Of a DNA stretch of 64,000 nt, positions 36,948 through 46,602 are shown piece after piece. A program made the position numbers and the translations under genes. The notes beneath the pieces are model-generated. The model worked only from the letters and a program-made list of their open reading frames with translations, searched no databases and was not told the DNA's origin. The first letter of the stretch is position 1. Every line of letters begins with the position of its first letter. Origin of the DNA: Marivita cryptomonadis (GTDB taxonomy: Bacteria > Pseudomonadota > Alphaproteobacteria > Rhodobacterales > Rhodobacteraceae); the NCBI RefSeq assembly GCF_002115725.1, contig NZ_JFKD01000009.1, forward strand, positions 1-64,000, read 5' to 3'.

Positions 36948-38144
36948 ATGACCTCACGCACCCAGACCACATTCGCCCCTCCGGTGATGGAAGCCCGTCG
37001 CTGGCTTGACGGTGTCACGTTCCCCGACAACCAGCCGCTGATCAACGTAAGCCAGGCCGCGCCCGTTGAACCGCCACCCGCACCCCTGCGCGCTGCCATG
37101 GCCGACGCGCTGGAGCTACCAGAAACCCATCTTTACGGCCCCGTGCTGGGCCTGCCCGCCCTGCGCGCCGAACTCAGCGCGCAATGGTCGACGCATTACA
37201 ATGGCACCGCACGCCCGGATCAGGTCGCCATAACCTCTGGCTGCAACCAAGCCTTTGCTGCGATCATCACGGCGATCTGCACCGAAGCGGATGAGGTTAT
37301 CCTGCCAACCCCTTGGTACTTCAACCATAAAATGTGGCTCGACATGTCAGGTGTCACCGCCGTGGCCCTGCCCACAGGCACCGATCTGATCCCCGATGCA
37401 AAGGCCGCCCGCGCCCTGATCACGCCGCGCACCCGCGCCATCGCGCTTGTCTCGCCAAACAATCCCGGTGGCGTCGAATACCCGGCAGAGACACTGACCG
37501 CGTTCTTCAACCTCGCCCGCGAGACAGGCATCAAACTGATTGTCGATGAAACCTACCGCGATTTCGACAGCAGACCGACCCCGCCGCATAGCCTTTTGTC
37601 CGATCCGAACTGGGACGACACGTTGATCCAGCTCTACTCCTTCTCCAAGGCATACCGACTGACGGGTCATCGCGTGGGCGCGATCATTACGGCCCCCCCC
37701 CTGTTGGCCGAGGTCGAGAAATTCCTCGACACCGTTGCCATCTGCCCGTCGCAGCTTGGACAGCGTGCCGCTCTTTGGGGGCTGCAGAATTTGCGCGATT
37801 GGCTTGCGGGTGAACGCGACGAGATCCTCGACCGCCGCGCGGCGATCCATGACCACATGCCCCTGATCTCAGCCAAAGGCTGGCGGCTGATGGGCTGTGG
37901 CGCGTATTTCGCCTACCTTGAACACCCGTTCGCCGAAAGCAGCGCTGCCCTTGCCCCGAAACTCGTACAAGAAATCGGCGTGCTCGCCCTGCCCGGCACA
38001 ATGTTCACACCCGAACACGACCCCAACGGCGCGCGGCAATTCCGTGTCGCCTTTGCCAATGTGGACCGGGCCGGGATCGAAGCACTGTTCACCCGTCTGG
38101 CCAGCCTCGACTGGCCCCTTGCGACCCCAGTCTCTGCCGCGTAG
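36948..38144 (+). CDS. PLP-dependent class I/II aminotransferase
   Basis: 398 residues of fold-type I. Key segments are ITSGCNQAFAAI (cofactor phosphate), LVSPNNPGG, LIVDETYRDF and the PLP lysine in YSFSKAYRLTGHRVG, with the substrate-binding Arg in RQFRVAFAN. The substrate cannot be named from sequence alone. It stands alone between gpt and the PpiD-like gene. Confidence 0.9.
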   Translation: MTSRTQTTFAPPVMEARRWLDGVTFPDNQPLINVSQAAPVEPPPAPLRAAMADALELPETHLYGPVLGLPALRAELSAQWSTHYNGTARPDQVAITSGCNQAFAAIITAICTEADEVILPTPWYFNHKMWLDMSGVTAVALPTGTDLIPDAKAARALITPRTRAIALVSPNNPGGVEYPAETLTAFFNLARETGIKLIVDETYRDFDSRPTPPHSLLSDPNWDDTLIQLYSFSKAYRLTGHRVGAIITAPPLLAEVEKFLDTVAICPSQLGQRAALWGLQNLRDWLAGERDEILDRRAAIHDHMPLISAKGWRLMGCGAYFAYLEHPFAESSAALAPKLVQEIGVLALPGTMFTPEHDPNGARQFRVAFANVDRAGIEALFTRLASLDWPLATPVSAA

Positions 38145-38186
38145 ACACGTCGCACGAAATCACACCTAAGCAAGGGGCACACCTGC

Positions 38187-40031
38187 ATGGCCATGGGCAA
38201 AGGCAAGCTGTCGAAGACCTTCATCTGGATTCTGATGGGGCTTCTCATCGTCGGCCTTGCGGGGTTCGGTGCAACCAGCCTGTCTGGCACAGCGCGCAGC
38301 GTTGCCACGGTCGGCAATAAGGAAGTGTCCACCGACGCGTACCTGCGCAGCCTGCGCACCGAAATCAACGCTTTTGCGGCCCAAGCCGGCCGCGCTGTCC
38401 CGATGTCCGAAGCGCAAATGCTGGGGATCGACCGTCAGGTGTTGTCACAACTGGTCACCGCCCGCGGCCTCGACAACGAAGCGGCCCGCATCGGCCTGTC
38501 TGTCGGCGACGATCTGGTGGCCGAGCAATTGCTGCAAGTGCCGTCCTTTCAGGGGGCAGACGGCAGCTTCAACCGCGAAGCCTATAGCTTTGCCCTGCGC
38601 AACCAAGGCCTGTCCGAATCCGAGTTCGAGGAACAGCTGCGCGACGATACTGCTCGCACCATCCTGCAAAGCGCGCTGATCGCGGGCAACACTCTGCCCG
38701 ACACCTATATCGACACGCTGCTGTCCTATACGGGCGAAACCCGCGATTTCACATGGGCGCGCCTGACCGGATCAAACCTGCAAACCGGCTTACCGGAACC
38801 GTCAGAGGCTGATCTGCAAGCGTATTATGACGACAATATCGACCGCTACACCCTGCCCGAACTGCGCGACATCACATACGCGTGGATCACCCCCGAGATG
38901 ATCGTCGACACCGTCGAGGTTGATGAAGCAACGCTGCGCGCGTCCTATGACGAACGGTTCGACGAGTTCAATTTGCCGGAACGCCGTCTGACCGAACGTC
39001 TGGTCTTCAGCACCGAAGAGGCTGCCACCGAAGCGCTGGCACGGCTGGGCGATGATTTCAGCTTCGAAGACCTTGTTGCCGAACGCGGCCTGACGCTCCC
39101 CGATGTGGATATGGGCGACGTCACCCAAGACGCACTGGGCGCGGCCGCCGACGGCGTTTTCAGCGCCGAGACCGGAGAGGTGGTGGGCCCGCTTCCCTCC
39201 AACCTTGGACCCGCCCTCTTCCGCATCAACGCTGTGCTCGACGCCCAGACCACGTCGTTCGAAGAGGCCCGACCCGACCTGCGCGGCGAACTCGCACTTG
39301 TTCGCGCACGCCGCGTGATCGAAACCCTTGCACAGACCATCGATGATGAACTTGCCGCAGGGGCCACACTGGAAGAGATCGCCGAGACCACTGAGGCGCA
39401 ACTGGGCCAGATCGACTGGTTCCCCGGCGCCGATGGCGACATCGCGGCATATGACGCGTTCCGCGACGCCGCTGGTCAGCTTGGCGAAGGCGACTTCCCC
39501 GAAGTGTTCCAGCTTGGCGATGGTGGTGTGTTTGCGATGCGCCTCAACCGCATCCAGCCACCTGCACCACAGCCCATAGAAGATGTGATCGACCAAGTGC
39601 GCCAAGGGTGGGACACGCGCGAACAAACCGCGCAACTCATGGCACAAGCCGAAGATCTGTCTGCATCTGTCGCCAATGGCAGCAGCTTCGAAGACCTGAA
39701 CCTTGCGCCGCAGTCCGAAACCGGGCTGGGCCGCAACGCCCAGATCGCCGATCTGCCGATTGGCCTGCTGACAGCCGTGTTCGAAATGGGCGTCGGTGAC
39801 ACACGTGCTGTGGCCGGTATCGGAGACGTGGTCCTGATGCGCCTTGACGCCATCACCCCGGTCGATCGCAGCGATGGCGATATCGAAATGCTGGCGCAAG
39901 CCCTGCGCAATCAGGCCTCCAACAGCATCGCCGAAGACCTGTTCCGCGCCTTTGCAACCGACGTGCAGCAACGCGCCGGGGTCGAAATCAACCAACCCGC
40001 GATCAACGCGGTCCACGCCTTGATCCAGTAA
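38187..40031 (+). CDS. SurA/PpiD-like membrane-anchored peptidyl-prolyl isomerase
   Basis: 614 residues. One N-terminal membrane helix (FIWILMGLLIVGLAGFGATSL) precedes a SurA-N-like helical region (about 40-180) and a parvulin-like domain in the middle (about 245-360). The layout is that of PpiD, a periplasmic chaperone that helps exported proteins fold near the Sec exit. The parvulin motif is weak, so isomerase activity may be lost. trpE begins 5 bp downstream. Confidence 0.85.
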   Translation: MAMGKGKLSKTFIWILMGLLIVGLAGFGATSLSGTARSVATVGNKEVSTDAYLRSLRTEINAFAAQAGRAVPMSEAQMLGIDRQVLSQLVTARGLDNEAARIGLSVGDDLVAEQLLQVPSFQGADGSFNREAYSFALRNQGLSESEFEEQLRDDTARTILQSALIAGNTLPDTYIDTLLSYTGETRDFTWARLTGSNLQTGLPEPSEADLQAYYDDNIDRYTLPELRDITYAWITPEMIVDTVEVDEATLRASYDERFDEFNLPERRLTERLVFSTEEAATEALARLGDDFSFEDLVAERGLTLPDVDMGDVTQDALGAAADGVFSAETGEVVGPLPSNLGPALFRINAVLDAQTTSFEEARPDLRGELALVRARRVIETLAQTIDDELAAGATLEEIAETTEAQLGQIDWFPGADGDIAAYDAFRDAAGQLGEGDFPEVFQLGDGGVFAMRLNRIQPPAPQPIEDVIDQVRQGWDTREQTAQLMAQAEDLSASVANGSSFEDLNLAPQSETGLGRNAQIADLPIGLLTAVFEMGVGDTRAVAGIGDVVLMRLDAITPVDRSDGDIEMLAQALRNQASNSIAEDLFRAFATDVQQRAGVEINQPAINAVHALIQ

Positions 40032-40036
40032 GACTG

Positions 40037-41551
40037 ATGGCCATCCTGACACCCGATTTCGACAGCTTCGCCCGCGCCTTCGAGGCCGGTGAGAACCAGG
40101 TTGTCTATGCCCGCCTTGCCGCTGATCTCGACACTCCGGTGTCACTGATGCTGAAACTCACGGGCGCGGCCAAAGACGCCTTCGTGCTGGAAAGCGTCAC
40201 AGGTGGAGAGGTGCGCGGACGCTATTCGATCATCGGCATGAAACCCGATGTGATCTGGCAGTGCCACGGCACGCAAAGCCGCATCAACCGCGCCGCGCGC
40301 TACGATCCTGACGCGTTCGAGCCACAGGACGGCGATCCGCTGACCACATTGCGGGCTCTTATCGCAGAGTCCAAGATCGGCCTGCCCGACGACCTGCCAC
40401 AGGCCGCGGCCGGCCTCTTCGGCTATCTCGGCTATGATATGATCCGGCTGGTCGAACACCTGCCCAACATCAACCCCGATCCGCTGGGCCTGCCCGATGC
40501 GGTGATGATGCGGCCCTCAGTGGTCGCCGTTCTGGACGGCGTCAAAGGCGAGGTAACGGTCGTCTCTCCCGCATGGGTCACCGATGGGCTGTCCGCCCGT
40601 GCCGCGTACGCTCAGGCCGCTGAACGGGTTATGGACGCCGTGCGCGACCTCGAACGCGCCCTGCCGCAACAGGCCCGCGAAATAGGCGACGCCGCCGACA
40701 TCCCGGCCCCGGTGTCGAACTTCACCCATGATGGCTACAAACAGGCGGTCGAAAAGGCCAAGGACTACATCCGTGCCGGCGACATCTTCCAAGTGGTGCC
40801 CGCACAGCGCTGGACGCAGGATTTCCCCTTGCCGCCCTTCGCGCTGTACCGTTCCCTGCGCCGAACCAACCCGTCGCCCTTCATGTTCTACTTCAATTTC
40901 GGTGGCTTTCAGGTGATCGGCGCGAGCCCAGAAATCCTCGTCCGCGTCTTCGGCGGCGAAGTCACCATCCGCCCCATCGCCGGCACCCGCCCACGCGGCG
41001 CAACACCTGCCGAGGACGACGCGCTCGAAGCCGATCTTCTGGCAGATGCCAAGGAATGCGCCGAACACCTGATGCTGCTTGATCTGGGCCGCAACGATGT
41101 GGGCCGTGTTGCGAAAATCGGCACCGTGCACCCGACCGAAAAATTCATCATCGAACGCTACAGCCACGTCATGCATATCGTCTCGAACGTGGTGGGCGAA
41201 CTCAGCCCCGAACATGATGCGCTTTCAGCACTTCTGGCAGGCCTGCCCGCAGGCACAGTCTCGGGCGCACCCAAAGTCCGCGCGATGGAGATCATCGACG
41301 AACTGGAGCCCGAAAAGCGTGGCATCTATGGTGGCGGCGTCGGATATTTCAGTGCCGGTGGCGACATGGACATGTGCATCGCCCTGCGCACCGCACTGGT
41401 GAAGGACAAAAAGCTGTATATTCAGGCCGGTGGTGGCGTCGTCTACGACAGCGACCCCGAGGCCGAATATCAGGAAACCATCCACAAATCGAACGCGATC
41501 CGCCGCGCCGCCGCCGACGCCGCCCGCTTCACCGGCAACGGCAATTCCTGA
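40037..41551 (+). CDS. trpE: Anthranilate synthase component I
   Basis: 504 residues. A regulatory N-terminal domain is followed by a chorismate-binding domain with GDIFQVVPAQRW, NPSPFMFYFNFGGFQVIGASPEILV, RPIAGTRPRG, LLDLGRNDVGRVA, YSHVMHIVSNV, PAGTVSGAPK and YGGGVGYFS. It makes anthranilate from chorismate with TrpG for tryptophan synthesis. TrpG is not in the window. It directly follows the PpiD-like gene and ends at a repeat with a strong hairpin. Confidence 0.96.
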   Translation: MAILTPDFDSFARAFEAGENQVVYARLAADLDTPVSLMLKLTGAAKDAFVLESVTGGEVRGRYSIIGMKPDVIWQCHGTQSRINRAARYDPDAFEPQDGDPLTTLRALIAESKIGLPDDLPQAAAGLFGYLGYDMIRLVEHLPNINPDPLGLPDAVMMRPSVVAVLDGVKGEVTVVSPAWVTDGLSARAAYAQAAERVMDAVRDLERALPQQAREIGDAADIPAPVSNFTHDGYKQAVEKAKDYIRAGDIFQVVPAQRWTQDFPLPPFALYRSLRRTNPSPFMFYFNFGGFQVIGASPEILVRVFGGEVTIRPIAGTRPRGATPAEDDALEADLLADAKECAEHLMLLDLGRNDVGRVAKIGTVHPTEKFIIERYSHVMHIVSNVVGELSPEHDALSALLAGLPAGTVSGAPKVRAMEIIDELEPEKRGIYGGGVGYFSAGGDMDMCIALRTALVKDKKLYIQAGGGVVYDSDPEAEYQETIHKSNAIRRAAADAARFTGNGNS

Positions 41552-41567
41552 CCTGCGGCCGCATGCC

Positions 41568-41618
41568 GGCTTCTTTGGGCTGTAAATACCTCGGGGGTTT
41601 GGGGGCAGCGCCCCCAAA
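41568..41618. repeat. Intergenic repeat copy with terminator hairpin
   Basis: This copy reads GGCTTCTTTGGGCTGTAAAT then ACCTCGGGGG and ends in the hairpin TTTGGGGGC-AGC-GCCCCCAAA (41598-41618), an intrinsic-terminator-like structure for trpE. It is the same family as the copies at 28091 and 36841. Confidence 0.78.
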
Positions 41619-41676
41619 ACGGCTTTGCGACCCGAAGGGTCAAAAAGCGCAAACCTGCATGCCGCAGGCATTCACC

Positions 41677-42090
41677 TCAGCTTGAAGATGCCTGTGCAAA
41701 CCCTTGCAAACGCTCGATCATTGCCCGCAATCCATTTGATCGTTGCGCCGACAGATGGTCATTCAAACCCAACCGCCCCAACTCTGCACGCGCGTCGATC
41801 GCCGCAACTTCGGCAGGTGGCAGGTCGTTGTAAAGCTTGCGCAATACCGCGATCAGACCGTTGACGATCATCGCATCCGACTCGCCCTCAAACCGGATCA
41901 CACCGCCGTCGATCTGCGGGTGCAGCCAGACTTGGCTGGCACAGCCATCGACCTTGGTGGCCGGCACCTTGAGAGCGTCAGGCAAAGGGTCCATCGCCTT
42001 GCCCAGCTCGATCACCATCCGGTAGCGATCTTCCCAATCGTCCAGAAATTCGAAGTCCTCGACAATCTCTTCAAAAGCGGCGCTCGCCAT
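41677..42090 (-). CDS. sufE: SufE-family cysteine desulfurase accessory protein
   Basis: 137 residues. The acceptor cysteine lies in KVDGCASQVWL, the SufE signature, with FLDDWEDRYRMVIELG before it and GLNDHLSAQRSNGLRAM near the C-terminus. It takes sulfur from SufS for iron-sulfur cluster assembly. Start 42090 has GGAG upstream; 42126 is less likely. It is not next to a suf operon here. Confidence 0.93.
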   Translation of the reverse strand: MASAAFEEIVEDFEFLDDWEDRYRMVIELGKAMDPLPDALKVPATKVDGCASQVWLHPQIDGGVIRFEGESDAMIVNGLIAVLRKLYNDLPPAEVAAIDARAELGRLGLNDHLSAQRSNGLRAMIERLQGFAQASSS

Positions 42091-42224
42091 GGCGGTCTCC
42101 GGATGTGGTTCGTGTTCCACGCACACCTAGGCAGAGACAGCGCAAAGGTCCAGCCCGGGCTTGACGCTTTTCAACGGCTGCGCAATCGGTTACGTCGAAG
42201 ATACCAGAGCCGAAGGAACCGACC

Positions 42225-42731
42225 ATGCGCAAGCTTCTGATCCTCGCAACCGTCGCGCTGACAGGCTGCGCCGCGATAAACGAGTCGCGTTTCAACCCGC
42301 TCAACTGGTTTGGGTCGAGCCAGCCTGATCCCGCCGCGATGGATGTCGCGAATGCCGAGGTCAACCCGCTGATCCCACGCCGTCGCGTGTCGTTCTTCAT
42401 CAACAACCAGCCCGAAGCGTTTGCAGGGCGCCCGATTGCCCAAATCACCGAAGTGCTGGTCGAACGCCGCCCCGGCGGGGCCATTATCCGCGCCACGGGA
42501 CAGGCCAACCGCGTCGGGCCGTTTGATGTCAGGCTGATCGCAGACGAGGCCGCAAGCGTTGACGGCACGCTGGTGTTTGACCTCAAAGCGTTGCAGCAGG
42601 CAGGTCCGCGCAGCACCAACCCGCGGGCGCGGCAGGTCACAGTGGGACGTTGGATCACCGATCAGGATTTGGCAGGCATTCGCACTGTCACGGTGCGCGG
42701 TGCCGACAACGCGCGCAGCGTCCGCCGCTAA
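42225..42731 (+). CDS. Small lipoprotein
   Basis: 168 residues. The N-terminus MRKLLILATVALTGCAA has a lipobox (LTGC, Cys15), so it should be anchored to a membrane by lipidation. The rest (RRRVSFFINNQPEAFAGRPIAQITEVLVER, then a beta-rich part) is not recognised. It converges with rnd, only 12 bp between the stops. Confidence 0.85.
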   Translation: MRKLLILATVALTGCAAINESRFNPLNWFGSSQPDPAAMDVANAEVNPLIPRRRVSFFINNQPEAFAGRPIAQITEVLVERRPGGAIIRATGQANRVGPFDVRLIADEAASVDGTLVFDLKALQQAGPRSTNPRARQVTVGRWITDQDLAGIRTVTVRGADNARSVRR

Positions 42732-42743
42732 GGCGCTTAAGCG

Positions 42744-43901
42744 TTACAATTCGATGATTTGAACTTGCTTGCCCTTGGCAGCAAGCGCGACGCGTCCTTC
42801 GCACAGACGCAGCGCGTCATGCCCAAACACTTCACGGCGCCAACCTTGAAGCGCTGGCACGTTCCGTTCCCCGGACGCCAGCGCGTCCAGTTCCGCCGAT
42901 GTTGCGATCAGTTTTGAAGCCACGCCAGAGGCTTCCGTCTTGGCCTTGAGCAACACGCGCAGCAGGTCAGCCAGCGCCGGGTTCACCTGCGGCGAAGGAC
43001 GTGCGTCGTCCTGCGATGGCAACTGTTCCTTGGGCATGCTTTGCGCCCGGTGAACCGCCTCGAGGATACCGTTGGCGATCTCGCCCTTGCGCGCCTCTCG
43101 CAGCAATAGCCGCGACCGACCCAGATCGGCCATGTCCTTGGGTTTGGTCGAGGCCAGCTCGACCAGTGCATCGTCCTTATAGACACGGCTGCGCGGAATG
43201 TTGCGCTCCTGCGCATAGCTTTCACGGAACCGCGCCAGCTCTTTCACCAGCGCCAGAAAACGCGGCGCATTTGACCGTGTCTTGACCCGCATCCACGCGT
43301 CCTCGGGACGGGTGACATAAGTCTCCGGAGCAAGCAGCGTGGCGATTTCCTCTTCGACCCAACGGTCGCGCCCGGTCTCGGCTAGCTTCTTGCGCAGGAA
43401 TTCATAAATCAGCCGCAGATGTGTCACGTCGGCCAGAGCATAGGCCGTCTGGTTGTCTGACAGGGGCCGCCGCGACCAATCGGTAAAGCGCGAGGATTTG
43501 TCCAGCGCTTGCTTGGCGATCTTGCGCACAAGTGTCTCGTACCCCACCTGTTCGCCAAAACCGGCGACCATGGCAGCCACCTGGCTGTCGAACAACGGTT
43601 CGGGGATGACCCCGTGGTCGATATAGAAAATTTCGAGATCCTGCCGCGCGGCATGGAACACCTTGACCACATCCCGGTTGCGGAACAGCTCCAGCAGCGG
43701 CTCAAGCGACAGCCCTTCGACCAAGGGGTCCACCAGAACAGCGTCGGTCTTGCCATCGCCACGGTATGCCAATTGGATCAGACACAGCTTAGAATAGTAG
43801 GTCCGTTCGCGCAGGAACTCGGTGTCGACAGTGACATAAGGCGTCTGTGCGGCACGCTCGCAGAACGCGGCAAGATCGGTTGTGGTCGTGATGATGTGCA
43901 T
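42744..43901 (-). CDS. rnd: Ribonuclease D
   Basis: 385 residues. The DEDD exonuclease motifs are VDTEFLRE, FHAARQDLE and the YALADVTHL segment, followed by an HRDC domain (about 210-290: RFLALVKELARFRESYAQERNIPRSRVYKDDALVELA). It trims tRNA and other RNA 3' ends. The two-domain length fits alphaproteobacterial RNase D. Confidence 0.95.
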   Translation of the reverse strand: MHIITTTTDLAAFCERAAQTPYVTVDTEFLRERTYYSKLCLIQLAYRGDGKTDAVLVDPLVEGLSLEPLLELFRNRDVVKVFHAARQDLEIFYIDHGVIPEPLFDSQVAAMVAGFGEQVGYETLVRKIAKQALDKSSRFTDWSRRPLSDNQTAYALADVTHLRLIYEFLRKKLAETGRDRWVEEEIATLLAPETYVTRPEDAWMRVKTRSNAPRFLALVKELARFRESYAQERNIPRSRVYKDDALVELASTKPKDMADLGRSRLLLREARKGEIANGILEAVHRAQSMPKEQLPSQDDARPSPQVNPALADLLRVLLKAKTEASGVASKLIATSAELDALASGERNVPALQGWRREVFGHDALRLCEGRVALAAKGKQVQIIEL

Positions 43902-43993
43902 AATCCGGGTCGTTCGTTATTCTTGTTCTGTCGGCCCCCAAACCCGCGTATAGACCAAAAGCCATGCTTTGCCTAGCGGGGGTGCCTGTGTCG

Positions 43994-44587
43994 TCAGGGC
44001 AAGTCGATACGTGCCCGGTTGCCGTCTGCAAAGCGGCGCAGGATCAGCGGGTAAAGCATGTGTTCCTGCACCAGCACCTTTGCGGCGAGGCTGTCTGCGG
44101 TGTCGCTCGGGTCAATGGGCACGCGGACCTGTCCAAGCACCTGCCCGCCGTCAAGCTCTGCCGTAACCTCGTGTACGGAACAGCCCGCCTCGGTATCGCC
44201 CGCGTCGATGGCGCGCTGATGGGTGTGCAGACCTTTGTATTTCGGCAAAAGCGACGGGTGAATGTTGAGCATTTTGCCCTGCCAACGTGTCACGAAGCCC
44301 TCTGTCAGCACCCGCATGAAGCCTGCAAGGCAGATGATGTCAGGCCGCGCCTGATCCAGCACATGGTTCAACGCGTCCTCAAAGGCCGGACGGTCAGACC
44401 CGAAAGGGCGATGATCCACAACCGCTGTAGGAATGCCCCGTGCCTTGGCTTTCTCCAACCCACCCGCATCCGCGCGATTGGACAGCACCAGCACGGGCCG
44501 CGCCGGGTGATCGCCCATCATGTCTTGGGCCAGCGACACCATGTTGGAGCCGCCGCCCGAGATCAGGATCGCAACCCGTTTGGTCAA
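43994..44587 (-). CDS. purN: Phosphoribosylglycinamide formyltransferase
   Basis: 197 residues. [12 protein letters not shown] starts the Rossmann fold, and [58 protein letters not shown] contains the catalytic Asn/His/Asp set. It uses 10-formyl-THF in the third step of purine synthesis. Its start overlaps the purM stop by 4 bases (ATGA). Confidence 0.97.
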   Translation of the reverse strand: MTKRVAILISGGGSNMVSLAQDMMGDHPARPVLVLSNRADAGGLEKAKARGIPTAVVDHRPFGSDRPAFEDALNHVLDQARPDIICLAGFMRVLTEGFVTRWQGKMLNIHPSLLPKYKGLHTHQRAIDAGDTEAGCSVHEVTAELDGGQVLGQVRVPIDPSDTADSLAAKVLVQEHMLYPLILRRFADGNRARIDLP

Positions 44588-45630
44588 AGCAGGGCGCCAG
44601 TGTAGGCGACACCCGGTGTCCCGGTGACAGAGCCGATCCGTGACACGGTTTCACCCGCCTCTTCCAACACTGCCGTCACCGCGTCGGCTTGGTCTGCAGC
44701 CACCACGACGATCATTCCGATGCCGCAGTTGAAGGTCTTGAGCAACTCTGCCTCAGCCATCCCGCCGGTGGCCGCCAGCCATTTGAACACGGGCGGCAAA
44801 TCCCATGCCGACAGGTCGATCTGGGCACCCATGCCTTCGGGCAAAACGCGCGGCAGGTTCTCGGTCAGGCCACCCCCGGTGATATGGGCCAGCGCATGCA
44901 CACCACCCGCCTTCACCGCCTCCAAGGCCTGCGTCACGTAAAGCCGCGTCGGTGTCAGAAGCGCTTCGCCAAGCGACCCGTCCGCCCACGGGCAGTCCGC
45001 GTCCCAGCCAAGCCCGGAAACCTCCACCAACTTACGCACAAGGCTGTAGCCGTTGGAATGCACGCCATCCGACGCGAGGCCCAGCAGCACGTCGCCTTCA
45101 CCGACGCCCGACGGCAGGTCCGTGCCCCGCTCCATCGCGCCCACGGCAAAGCCTGCCAGATCGAAATCGCCCGCCGGGTACATGCCCGGCATTTCCGCCG
45201 TCTCACCACCGATCAACGCACAGCCGGACCGTGCACAACCCTCGGCAATGCCTTCGATCACCCGTGCCGCCGTGTCGGTGTCGAGCTTACCTGTCGCGAA
45301 ATAATCGAGGAAAAACAGGGGCTCTGCACCCTGACAGACCAGATCGTTCACGCACATCGCCACAAGGTCGATGCCCACGCCATCCACATGGCCGGTATCA
45401 ATGGCAATCCGCAGCTTTGTGCCCACCCCATCGGTCGCGGCCACCAGCACCGGATCGGTGAACCCTGCGCCCTTGAGGTCAAACAAAGCGCCAAAACCAC
45501 CCAGCCCCGACATCACACCCGGCCGCGCCGTGCGCTTGGCCGCCGGTTTGATCCGCTCAACCAGCGCATTGCCCGCGTCGATATCCACACCCGCATCCGC
45601 GTAGGTGATGCCGTTTTTGCCGTCTGTCAT
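44584..45630 (-). CDS. purM: Phosphoribosylformylglycinamidine cyclo-ligase
   Basis: 348 residues. [19 protein letters not shown] near the start, [39 protein letters not shown] and [14 protein letters not shown] are PurM signatures. It makes aminoimidazole ribotide with ATP. It is translationally coupled to purN, the usual pairing. Confidence 0.97.
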   Translation of the reverse strand: MTDGKNGITYADAGVDIDAGNALVERIKPAAKRTARPGVMSGLGGFGALFDLKGAGFTDPVLVAATDGVGTKLRIAIDTGHVDGVGIDLVAMCVNDLVCQGAEPLFFLDYFATGKLDTDTAARVIEGIAEGCARSGCALIGGETAEMPGMYPAGDFDLAGFAVGAMERGTDLPSGVGEGDVLLGLASDGVHSNGYSLVRKLVEVSGLGWDADCPWADGSLGEALLTPTRLYVTQALEAVKAGGVHALAHITGGGLTENLPRVLPEGMGAQIDLSAWDLPPVFKWLAATGGMAEAELLKTFNCGIGMIVVVAADQADAVTAVLEEAGETVSRIGSVTGTPGVAYTGALL

Positions 45631-45744
45631 GCTGCACCCTCCGAAGGTCGCGCGTGCCTTAGCGCAGCGACGAACACGAGTCCATCATCCGTGTGCTGCA
45701 CCTCTTGACGCGCCCCGGTTGTCTGCTACTGAAACACACATGGC

Positions 45745-45821
45745 GGGCCTGTAGCTCAATTGGTTAGAGCAGAGCGCTCATAACGCTTTGGTTGCGGGTT
45801 CAAGTCCTGCCGGGCCTACCA
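45745..45821 (+). tRNA. tRNA-Ile2 (anticodon CAU)
   Basis: 77 nt with encoded CCA. The acceptor pair is GGGCCTG/CGGGCCT, starting with a G1-U72 wobble; the anticodon stem GAGCG/CGCTT holds loop CTCATAA, giving CAU. The body (AGCAG, CTCATAA, TTGGTTGC, GGTTCAAGTCC) resembles E. coli ileX rather than elongator or initiator Met tRNA, so lysidine-modified tRNA-Ile2 is the better call. It would need TilS to read AUA. Confidence 0.85.
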
Positions 45822-45852
45822 TATTTTACCGTTTGGTAAAAAAACACCGCTC

Positions 45853-46572
45853 TCAGAAAAGACATTTGCTCACATCCGGGGTCGTCGCCCGCCAGCGCAG
45901 GGCGTCGGCGATCATCTTGGGCACGTCGGGGTGCAGGCCGATAGGGTCCAGCACGATCCCCGTGAACCCTGATCCCGCAACTGCCTCGGGCAGATCATCC
46001 AAGACATGCCCGCGCTTGGCGGCAAAGAACGGCAAGCAGATGGCGTTTGTCCCCAGACCCGACAGCGCATCGGTCAGCGACGGGTCTTCCTCGACAAAGC
46101 CGCAGCGGACGGAGCGCGGCCCGAAATCCTCAGCCACACGGTCGGCAAAGGCGCGGGTCGCCTCGGACACGCGGCGGGATTTGCCCGATCCGTGACCGGC
46201 GATGATCAGATCCGTAGCGTACGGTTCGAACCCGTGATCCGAACAGACCCGCCGCAGCCAGCTGGCGGCGAGCATCGGCAAGGTGCAGTCCAGACCAAAG
46301 CTGACCAGTTGCGGCCCCACGCCGTCCGCCAGCCGTTTGGGCAGTTGCGCTTGCGTGAACCAGCCATCGGCCATGAACATCGGGTAAATGAGCGCACCGG
46401 GACGGTCCGCCGACAGTGCCTCGATCCGGCCTTCGGCAGCCAGCGTCACACCTTCGATCCGCGCCTCGGGCAGATGCTCGGCCACGGCAGCGGCAAGGGC
46501 TGCGATTTCCGCCTCACCCACGTCGGGGTCCGAAGGTTGGCCGTGGCTGACGATGAGCGCGTCAAAGGACAT
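45853..46572 (-). CDS. CbiX/SirB-like sirohydrochlorin chelatase
   Basis: 239 residues with two CbiX-like halves. The first starts ALIVSHGQPSDP (chelatase His at the strand end) and the second LIIAGHGSGKSRRVSEATRAFADRV. The family inserts Co or Fe into sirohydrochlorin for cobalamin or sirohaem; cobalt is attractive because several B12 enzymes lie in this window, but metal choice cannot be read from sequence. Confidence 0.72.
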   Translation of the reverse strand: MSFDALIVSHGQPSDPDVGEAEIAALAAAVAEHLPEARIEGVTLAAEGRIEALSADRPGALIYPMFMADGWFTQAQLPKRLADGVGPQLVSFGLDCTLPMLAASWLRRVCSDHGFEPYATDLIIAGHGSGKSRRVSEATRAFADRVAEDFGPRSVRCGFVEEDPSLTDALSGLGTNAICLPFFAAKRGHVLDDLPEAVAGSGFTGIVLDPIGLHPDVPKMIADALRWRATTPDVSKCLF

Positions 46573-46602
46573 GCAATGCTCCGCGTTGGTTTTCTGCCCG
46601 AC

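Noticed and set aside
45745..45821. CAU tRNA as elongator or initiator Met tRNA
   Set aside because: The acceptor and variable regions resemble the Ile2 type; an initiator would have an unpaired 1-72 C-A and three GC pairs in the anticodon stem, not seen here.
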